Positions 1 through 4,702 of a DNA stretch of 14,245 bases are shown piece by piece. The stretch lies in NCBI GenBank assembly GCA_943913645.1, contig CALTYZ010000033.1, forward strand, positions 1-14,245. The letters are read 5' to 3'. The notes under the pieces were generated by a model. The model saw nothing but the letters and a program-made list of their open reading frames with translations. It was not told where the DNA came from and made no database searches. The translations under genes were made by a program, and so were the position numbers. The DNA comes from an uncultured Corynebacterium sp. Lineage in GTDB: Bacteria; Actinomycetota; Actinomycetes; Mycobacteriales; Mycobacteriaceae. Numbering within the stretch: the first letter of the stretch is position 1; every line of letters begins with the position of its first letter.

Positions 1-52
1 CCGTGACCCCCACACTGCCAGTGTGGTGCGCTACCAACTGCGCCATAGCCCC
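1..52 (-). tRNA. tRNA-Ala (GGC), partial at left window edge
   Basis: Read on the minus strand from 52, the sequence folds as the 5' part of a tRNA: acceptor strand GGGGCTA, D stem GCGC/GCGC around a loop containing GGT, anticodon stem CCACA/TGTGG, and anticodon loop CTGGCAG. The anticodon is GGC, which reads alanine GCC/GCU codons. A GGGTC variable region follows, and the window ends at the start of the T arm, so the T loop and 3' acceptor strand lie outside. Identity rests on the anticodon and on similarity to bacterial tRNA-Ala 5' halves. Confidence 0.93.
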
Positions 53-98
53 GTGAAATCAGGAGTATTCGCGACCTTGCACAATGCCGCTGAACAAC

Positions 99-134
99 TT
101 CACTCAATATACCGGCGCGGGTCTGACCGGCCAA
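99..134 (-). promoter_or_regulatory. Candidate promoter for tRNA-Ala
   Basis: On the minus strand, TTGGCC (129-134) is separated by exactly 17 nt from TATATT (106-111), a near-consensus -10. Transcription would start near 99-100, giving a precursor leader of roughly 47 nt before the tRNA. No other pair closer to the tRNA is as good. This is a pattern match only. Confidence 0.4.
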
Positions 135-250
135 ATCGCCTCTACATCCGCTTGATAACACGGGGACTTATGCCACAGAAGCACGCACCCGAGGCTAACG
201 GTCAAAACCGGGATCAACTTGCCTCTATAGTCGGAAGACCCGCCAGAATC

Positions 251-297
251 CTAAAGCTGCCTACCAAGCTTTTTGTAGCCTTGATAGACAGCTTTAG
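251..297 (-). repeat. 18-bp strand-asymmetric hairpin
   Basis: The arms 251-268 and 280-297 are inverted repeats with an 11-nt loop. In minus-strand RNA all 18 positions pair, two of them as G-U wobbles. In plus-strand RNA the same two positions become C-A mismatches. The structure is therefore favoured in minus-strand transcripts, the direction of the small gene ending at 371 and of tRNA-Ala. No U tract follows the 3' arm, so it is not a textbook intrinsic terminator. It could be a 3' UTR stabiliser, a processing element or a small RNA. Confidence 0.6.
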
Positions 298-370
298 ATG
301 GCTTGCATTCGCCCTGCCGGGTCCGTCGATGTTCGTAAACTCAGGTTACCGCGGCTGTGGTGAATATGGC

Positions 371-598
371 CTAGCGCCAGGCGCTGCCGGTGTACCACCA
401 TTTACCATTGGACACGTGGCAGGTGTTACCAAAGGTATGGTTAGCCTTCATCGCCGCGAGGCATTCACCGGCCTTGTCGAATGGGCCAAGTGTGATGCAC
501 ACGGGGACGGGATTTCGCGCAGCCGCGCTGGTCGCAGACATAGTTACAACCATCAACGAGGCCAGAACGCCCATTCCAACTTTCCGCACCCTGCTCAT
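371..598 (-). CDS. Small secreted three-cysteine protein, function unknown
   Basis: This 75-residue product is predicted to be exported. A basic start (Arg3, Arg5, Lys6) precedes a hydrophobic stretch at about 8-22, and an Ala-rich Ala25-Ala-Ala27 stretch suggests signal peptidase I cleavage, leaving a mature part of about 48 residues. The mature part has Cys34, Cys46 and Cys60, a Gly-Pro-Phe near 38-40, and an aromatic end with Trp67, Trp68, Tyr69 and Trp74. This layout is like a general pattern of small secreted actinobacterial proteins of unknown role, which I recognise only loosely. The ATG at 598 follows GAGGAG with a 6-nt spacer, and a TATGAT -10 lies further upstream. The DsbA-like gene lies upstream on the same strand, separated by a terminator, so the neighbour could oxidise its cysteines (inference). 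With three cysteines, one would stay free or pair between molecules. Confidence 0.72.
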   Translation of the reverse strand: MSRVRKVGMGVLASLMVVTMSATSAAARNPVPVCITLGPFDKAGECLAAMKANHTFGNTCHVSNGKWWYTGSAWR

Positions 599-604
599 AT
601 GCTA

Positions 605-610
605 CTCCTC
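605..610 (-). promoter_or_regulatory. Ribosome binding site of the small secreted protein
   Basis: GAGGAG lies 6 nt before the ATG at 598. This is the main evidence that the short frame is translated and that the start is correct. Confidence 0.75.
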
Positions 611-675
611 TTCGTTAGCCTTGAGTACCGCTAGTGAACTGCCAGATCCTCGGGTGGCATATCGCTACCACACTA

Positions 676-681
676 ATCATA
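676..681 (-). promoter_or_regulatory. Candidate -10 element for the small secreted protein gene
   Basis: TATGAT on the minus strand matches the -10 consensus at five of six positions and would start a transcript near 669, giving a leader of about 70 nt. No good -35 lies 16-18 nt upstream, which is common in corynebacteria. The line 661-720 has only 25 G/C in 60 bases. Confidence 0.45.
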
Positions 682-736
682 GCTTAATCTTTATAACACA
701 CCTGTATGCGGTATGCACGGCGAGCAGAAAATCAGA

Positions 737-772
737 AAGACCGCGACAAAAATTTTTGAAATAGGCGGTCTT
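737..772 (-). terminator. Intrinsic terminator after the DsbA-like gene
   Basis: Minus-strand AAGACCGC (765-772) pairs with GCGGTCTT (737-744), an 8-bp stem followed by a T-rich run. The interior contains the perfect palindrome CAAAAATTTTTG (747-758). It lies 23 bases past the stop codon at 795 and separates this gene from the small secreted protein gene. Confidence 0.65.
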
Positions 773-794
773 CGGGTAGTGCCGGCGCACCGTA

Positions 795-1580
795 TTAAGA
801 CGGATCTGCCGCACTTTCAGTACGCGGCGAACCCGAGGCCGTTAATTCCACCCATTCATAGCGCTCACTATCCGGTACATCAGCCCCGTCGATCATGACG
901 CGCGGGGTCCAAGTCTTTCCGTCGGGATCACGCTCGCTCTGTAATTCCTGATTCGCAATCGAGATCTCGTGGGCCGTGTCGATATACCGGCCATCTCGAA
1001 TATCCTTTAGCGCCTCGTCTGACGCACCTAAGCGTTCTGCCAGCTCGGCCATATCGTCGAGTTCAAGCTTATTATATACGTCTTGCTGGTGTTTCATCAT
1101 ATAGCTGCGGAAACTCAAAGCCGACCGTGTGTCACCTTGGGCGAACATCGCGAGCATGGACGCCAATGAACGAGTTGAATGACCCACGGTTAGCTGCCCC
1201 GTGGCATCCGAATCCTGCGCAACCATCGGGCGAAGCTCAACCTCGATCTCTCCATTTTTCAGAGCGTCCAACATCTTATCCCCGGTTGCCTCCTCAAGCT
1301 CAGCGCAATGGGAGCAAGAGAAGTCATCAAAGAGCTCTGCAGATGGGGCGTTCTGGGAATCATTAGCGGCCAATCGGATAAGGGAATCTCCTTCCGACCA
1401 GCTAGCCGAGATGTCTCCAATGTCGACGAGGTTAGATTCATCGGCAGCACGTTGGGCTGATTGGCCGTTGTACACGATGATGCCAATGACCAACGCGGCA
1501 ATCGCCAGCACTGCCAACACCGCCCAGATGAAAGCGGAACTGCCTTTCTCGTTCGGGTTTTGCACTTTGCGTGTGTTCAC
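795..1580 (-). CDS. Membrane-anchored DsbA-like thiol-disulfide oxidoreductase
   Basis: The 261-residue product has a short cytoplasmic N terminus, one membrane segment at about 16-37 and an extracytoplasmic thioredoxin-fold domain. The redox motif is Cys89-Ser-His-Cys92, close to the CPHC of DsbA, and Thr225-Pro226 is the likely cis-proline loop of the fold. The role is probably to form or reshuffle disulfides in exported proteins. I chose the GTG at 1580 because AGGAG sits 6 nt before it and the product then begins with the short polar stretch usual in actinobacterial members. The in-frame ATG at 1598 would place the Shine-Dalgarno inside the coding sequence. The MauE-type gene ends 62 bp upstream on the same strand, so the two are probably co-transcribed and functionally paired. 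The gene looks less GC-rich than pgm. I cannot say whether it is the cell's main oxidoreductase (such as MdbA) or a paralogue, so I give no symbol. Confidence 0.88.
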   Translation of the reverse strand: MNTRKVQNPNEKGSSAFIWAVLAVLAIAALVIGIIVYNGQSAQRAADESNLVDIGDISASWSEGDSLIRLAANDSQNAPSAELFDDFSCSHCAELEEATGDKMLDALKNGEIEVELRPMVAQDSDATGQLTVGHSTRSLASMLAMFAQGDTRSALSFRSYMMKHQQDVYNKLELDDMAELAERLGASDEALKDIRDGRYIDTAHEISIANQELQSERDPDGKTWTPRVMIDGADVPDSERYEWVELTASGSPRTESAADPS

Positions 1581-1586
1581 GGTTGT

Positions 1587-1591
1587 CTCCT
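1587..1591 (-). promoter_or_regulatory. Ribosome binding site deciding the DsbA-like start
   Basis: AGGAG is 6 nt upstream of the GTG at 1580 and inside the frame of the upstream ATG at 1598, so it favours GTG as the true start. Confidence 0.7.
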
Positions 1592-1642
1592 GTTTCATCG
1601 AAAATCTTTGATGTGTGCGATCACGCAACTCAACAGACAATC

Positions 1643-2152
1643 TTACGGATATATTGCAAGCTTCTTAAAGGGGCGCCACAGCATGAAGGTGGTCACAGCG
1701 ATCAGAGCCACATCGCGCCAGATTGCTTTGAGCAGATCATTGGGGTCCGAGGCACCAGCACCCGGATCGAAGCAGCCACAGTCAATCTCTAAACCGCGGC
1801 TATACGCCGACCACAGACCCAGGATGAACAGCACCAACACGAAGATGGAGACCCCACCCGCCCAGCGCAACTTGATGCCAAGCAGCAACACCAACCCGCC
1901 GGCAAGCTCCAGTGGCCCGATCGCACGGGCCAGCAGGTCTGACCAGTATGGGGTGAAAATTTGGTACGCCTCAATGGACTTGGTCACATCCAGGTGCGCG
2001 CCGATCTTGGTGTAGCCCGAGTAAATCCACATCAGTGCCAAGCCGAACCGCGCCAACGCGGCCGCGATGTCAAGCGCCCACGAGACGCCACTGGTTGCAG
2101 GCGGAGTGGCAGAAGTCGGTTCTGTGTCGTGCATGGCGGTGGTAGGACTCAC
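1643..2152 (-). CDS. MauE/DoxX-type redox-associated membrane protein
   Basis: The 169-residue protein has a polar N-terminal tail of about 24 residues and four likely membrane segments (about 25-47, 70-92, 98-116 and 142-160). The motif Asp124-Cys-Gly-Cys-Phe128, between the third and fourth segments, is typical of MauE-type proteins. In methylamine-utilising bacteria MauE helps mature a disulfide-rich enzyme. Here its neighbour is a DsbA-like protein, so it probably exchanges electrons with that partner, as DsbB or DsbD do elsewhere (inference from family and context). The GTG at 2152 lacks a spaced Shine-Dalgarno but lies 7 nt after TAGGCT, fitting a leaderless mRNA. An ATG at 2134 is the alternative start. 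pgm ends 81 bp upstream on the same strand, and the apparent promoter makes full dependence on pgm unlikely. Confidence 0.87.
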   Translation of the reverse strand: MSPTTAMHDTEPTSATPPATSGVSWALDIAAALARFGLALMWIYSGYTKIGAHLDVTKSIEAYQIFTPYWSDLLARAIGPLELAGGLVLLLGIKLRWAGGVSIFVLVLFILGLWSAYSRGLEIDCGCFDPGAGASDPNDLLKAIWRDVALIAVTTFMLWRPFKKLAIYP

Positions 2153-2159
2153 CTCACCG

Positions 2160-2165
2160 AGCCTA
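2160..2165 (-). promoter_or_regulatory. -10 element for leaderless mauE-type gene
   Basis: TAGGCT followed by 7 nt and then the GTG start at 2152. This spacing would place the transcription start at the start codon. Confidence 0.5.
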
Positions 2166-2233
2166 GCGCACCTGTGGGCAGCAGATGAGCACTACCATCG
2201 ACCGATCTGACTGGTCTTGCGGGTCTCGCGTGT

Positions 2234-3895
2234 CTAGTGCTGCCCGAGTACTTCCGAGACGATCGCCGCTGCCTCCTCTTGCACCTGCGCAAGGTGGGTC
2301 TCACCCTTGAACGACTCCGCGTAAATCTTGTATTTGTCCTCCGTTCCCGAGGGCCGCGCAGCAAACCAGGCGTTTTCCGTGGTCACCTTCAGCCCTCCAA
2401 TGGCAGCACCGTTGCCGGGTGCTTCGGTGAGTTTCGCGGTGATTGGCTCTCCCGCCAGTGTTGTGGCCGGCACTTGGTCAGGTGAGAGCGCTTTGAGCGT
2501 GGCCTTTTGTTCCCGGTTGGCTGGTGCGTCGATACGTGCGTAGGCGGGTGCGCCGAACTCTGCTTCCAGTTCGCTATAGCGTTGCGACGGGGTCTTGCCC
2601 GTCACCGCTGTGATCTCCGCTGCCAGCAGATCCAAAATGAGACCGTCTTTGTCGGTGGACCAGACGGTGCCGTCGTGACGCAAAAAGGATGCTCCTGCCG
2701 ATTCCTCACCACCGAAACCAATTGAGCCGTCAATCAGGCCCGGGACGAACCATTTGAACCCGACTGGCACCTCCACCAGGCTGCGGCCGAGGGAAGCCAC
2801 CACCCGGTCGATCATGGAGGAGGAGACGAGGGTTTTGCCCACAGCAGTCGTGTCCGCCCAGCTCTTGCGGTGCGAAAACAGGTATTCAATTGCAACGGCC
2901 AAGTAGTGGTTCGGGTTCATCAGCCCCGCGTCGGGGGTGACAATGCCATGGCGGTCCGCGTCGGCGTCATTACCTGTTGCAATGTCGTATTTGTCCCGGT
3001 TGTGCACGAGCGAGGCCATGGAGTTCGGCGAGGAGCAGTCCATGCGGATCTTGCCGTCGGTATCCAACGTCATAAACCGCCACGTCGGATCAACCTCTGG
3101 GTTGACCACCGTGAGGTTGAGCCCGTGTTGCTCGGCGATTGCACCCCAATAATCCACGCTCGCCCCACCCATCGGGTCCGCACCAATGCTCAACCCTGAG
3201 GTGCGGATCGCCGCAATATCAACGACGTTGACAAGATCAGCAATGTAGCGGCCCATGAAATCGAACTGCTCCGCACGCGAATCCAGCACACCTGTAACTG
3301 ATACCCGCTGCACACCGGCAAGGTTGTTGCTGAGGTAATCATTCGCGCGTGCAGCGATCCAATCGGTGGCGTCAGTTCCTGCAGGTCCACCACTGGGCGG
3401 GTTGTACTTGAACCCGCCATCGCGCGGCGGGTTGTGCGAGGGGGTGATTACGATCCCGTCCGCACGCTTGGCATCGGTGCCTGTCACTCCGCCGCTCAAA
3501 CCCGCGTTGTGGCTCAAAATTGCATGCGAGACAGCCGGTGTTGGGGTGTAGCGTCCGGCAGCGTCAACGCGCACCGGTACCTCGTTGGCAATGAGCACCT
3601 CCAGCGCTGAGATCATCGCCGGCTCACTGAGTGCGTGGGGGTCGCGGCCAATATAGATCGGCCCACCAATCGCATTGTCGCGGCGGTAATCCACAATCGC
3701 CTGGGTTGTGGCCAGGATATGTGCCTCATTGAAAGCGTTATCCAGTGAGGATCCCCGGTGGCCGGAGGTGCCAAATGCGACCTGCTGGTCAGGCTCATGC
3801 GGGTCAATATCGCGGGTGTAGTAGGCGGTGACCAGCTGGGCTATGTCAATGAGGTCCTCGGGGCGGGCTGGCTGACCGGCGCGTTCGTGTGCCAT
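2234..3895 (-). CDS. pgm: Phosphoglucomutase (alpha-D-glucose phosphate-specific)
   Basis: This 553-residue cytoplasmic enzyme interconverts glucose 1-phosphate and glucose 6-phosphate, linking glycolysis to glycogen, trehalose and nucleotide-sugar synthesis. All four alpha-phosphohexomutase signatures are present: the phosphoserine loop TPSHNP with Ser153, the Mg-binding DADADR at 310-315, the sugar-recognition GGEESAG at about 394, and the phosphate-binding RPSGTEDK at about 513. The length fits the bacterial glucose-specific Pgm branch rather than shorter phosphomannomutases. An ATG at 3904 exists, but AAGGAG lies only 1 nt before it and 10 nt before the ATG at 3895, so 3895 is preferred. 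The gene is divergent from crcB with 65 bp between start codons, so the two promoters must lie close together or overlap. No clear terminator was found in the 81 bp before the MauE-type gene. Confidence 0.96.
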   Translation of the reverse strand: MAHERAGQPARPEDLIDIAQLVTAYYTRDIDPHEPDQQVAFGTSGHRGSSLDNAFNEAHILATTQAIVDYRRDNAIGGPIYIGRDPHALSEPAMISALEVLIANEVPVRVDAAGRYTPTPAVSHAILSHNAGLSGGVTGTDAKRADGIVITPSHNPPRDGGFKYNPPSGGPAGTDATDWIAARANDYLSNNLAGVQRVSVTGVLDSRAEQFDFMGRYIADLVNVVDIAAIRTSGLSIGADPMGGASVDYWGAIAEQHGLNLTVVNPEVDPTWRFMTLDTDGKIRMDCSSPNSMASLVHNRDKYDIATGNDADADRHGIVTPDAGLMNPNHYLAVAIEYLFSHRKSWADTTAVGKTLVSSSMIDRVVASLGRSLVEVPVGFKWFVPGLIDGSIGFGGEESAGASFLRHDGTVWSTDKDGLILDLLAAEITAVTGKTPSQRYSELEAEFGAPAYARIDAPANREQKATLKALSPDQVPATTLAGEPITAKLTEAPGNGAAIGGLKVTTENAWFAARPSGTEDKYKIYAESFKGETHLAQVQEEAAAIVSEVLGQH

Positions 3896-3905
3896 GTTCG
3901 TCATG

Positions 3906-3911
3906 CTCCTT
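3906..3911 (-). promoter_or_regulatory. Ribosome binding site of pgm
   Basis: AAGGAG lies 10 nt before the ATG at 3895 and 1 nt before the ATG at 3904. The spacing rules out the upstream ATG. Confidence 0.65.
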
Positions 3912-3941
3912 TTCGCGAGTGCAGTGGGGGTATCTACCAGC

Positions 3942-3952
3942 TAGGCTACACT
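3942..3952 (+). promoter_or_regulatory. -10 region of crcB (leaderless)
   Basis: Overlapping TAGGCT (3942-3947) and TACACT (3947-3952). The second ends 8 nt before the GTG start at 3961, which has no Shine-Dalgarno. The same bases read TAGCCT on the minus strand and could also serve pgm. Confidence 0.42.
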
Positions 3953-3960
3953 CGGGCGAC

Positions 3961-4299
3961 GTGCCTGATCAGAGCTTCAAAGAACCCCTCGAGGTGGGTG
4001 TGGGTGCCGGACTTGGTGCGCTTGCCCGCTTTGCCATCACTGCCGCCGTGCCCACCTCTGGGCTCGTCGGCGCGTTTGGTATCCCGCTTGCCATCAACAT
4101 CATTGGCTGCTTCGCCATGGGCATGATGAAGCCCAACGCGTTGCTCACTGTTGGCTTCCTCGGTGGCTTCACCACCTTTTCTGCGCTGGCGGTGGCTGCG
4201 ACGCAGTCCTCAGCCCTCACAGCGGCCGCGTTCATGCTGGTCAGCTTCATTGCCTGTGTTGGCGCGTGGCTTTTCGGGGACCGGGTGAGGCCAGCATGA
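3961..4299 (+). CDS. crcB: CrcB/Fluc fluoride channel subunit 1
   Basis: This 112-residue hydrophobic protein has four likely membrane segments. Fluc hallmarks are visible: Gly-rich N terminus with Arg23, Asn46 in the second segment (LAIN-IIG), and the FTTFS motif at 70-74 in the third. The family forms dual-topology dimers that export toxic fluoride passively. Two adjacent genes usually mean a heterodimer with fixed opposite orientations. The GTG at 3961 is chosen because it gives the normal family length and follows a -10-like element by 8 nt. The ATG at 3889 would add 24 unrelated residues overlapping the start of pgm. The stop overlaps the start of the next gene by 4 nt (ATGA), so the two are translationally coupled. 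Confidence 0.92.
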   Translation: MPDQSFKEPLEVGVGAGLGALARFAITAAVPTSGLVGAFGIPLAINIIGCFAMGMMKPNALLTVGFLGGFTTFSALAVAATQSSALTAAAFMLVSFIACVGAWLFGDRVRPA

Positions 4300-4643
4300 T
4301 GGCAGCTGTTGTGGCCGTGTTCATTGGCGGCGCGATTGGTGGTGTGTGTCGCTGGGCGCTCACCCGAGCGATCCGCGTTCCCCGCGTAGGTACGTGGGCG
4401 GCGAACATGGCCGCCTCAAGTGTGCTTGGGTTTGTGTTCACCGCGCCTGAGCTGTGGCAGCTGACCGCAGGCGTTGGCTTTGCCGGGGCGTTGTCGACCT
4501 TTTCCACGCTCGCGAAGGAAACTGGTGAACTGATCAAAGCAAAAGATTATCTGCGGGCGGCCGGCTACGTGCTGGCTACCGCCGCAGTTGGCATCGTCAG
4601 TGCCGCATTCGGCATGGGCTACGGCCGCCACGCCTTCGGCTAA
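4296..4643 (+). CDS. crcB: CrcB/Fluc fluoride channel subunit 2
   Basis: The 115-residue product has four likely membrane segments, with Arg19 in the first, Asn37 in the second (TWAANMA) and the LSTFSTLAKE version of the family motif near 66-75. It is the probable heterodimer partner of the preceding CrcB. The ATG at 4296 overlaps the upstream TGA in ATGA, and a GAGG in the end of the first gene gives a usable ribosome binding site. The upstream in-frame ATG at 4266 would bury ten residues in the previous gene and is less likely. The gene converges on the ABC permease with 59 bp between stop codons. Confidence 0.93.
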   Translation: MMAAVVAVFIGGAIGGVCRWALTRAIRVPRVGTWAANMAASSVLGFVFTAPELWQLTAGVGFAGALSTFSTLAKETGELIKAKDYLRAAGYVLATAAVGIVSAAFGMGYGRHAFG

Positions 4644-4660
4644 CAGCGCGGCGAACAATG

Positions 4661-4682
4661 CTGGACAGTCCCTGGACAGTCC
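4661..4682. repeat. Perfect 11-bp tandem duplication between converging genes
   Basis: CTGGACAGTCC occurs twice in direct succession (4661-4671 and 4672-4682). Each copy contains GGACAGTCC, a palindrome around one base. It lies in the 59-bp gap between crcB and the ABC permease. It may help terminate one or both transcripts, but no U tract is visible. Confidence 0.8.
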
Positions 4683-4702
4683 CGGCGCGTTGTCGTGTCG
4701 GC

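Larger units (their letters stand above)
53..370. other. Gene-poor stretch between tRNA-Ala and the small secreted protein gene
   Basis: I see no convincing protein gene here on either strand. The long plus-strand open frame crossing it starts inside the tRNA and has no ribosome binding site. It holds the candidate tRNA promoter near 99-134 and an 18-bp imperfect hairpin at 251-297. The rest is unexplained, and no transposon ends, long repeats or tRNA 3'-end duplications were seen. Confidence 0.6.

Noticed and set aside
1..370. Integrated element using tRNA-Ala as attachment site
   Set aside because: The tRNA 3' end faces out of the window, and no duplicate of a tRNA end, integrase or element gene is present.
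23..634. Plus-strand 203-codon open frame near the left edge
   Set aside because: It starts inside tRNA-Ala, has no ribosome binding site, lies antisense to the better supported small secreted gene and shows no family features.
2166..2233. Terminator between pgm and the MauE-type gene
   Set aside because: Only a 4-bp stem (GACC/GGTC) without a T tract was found.
3896..3960. Fluoride riboswitch before crcB
   Set aside because: The gap is too short, crcB looks leaderless, and no fluoride-aptamer pseudoknot pattern is visible.
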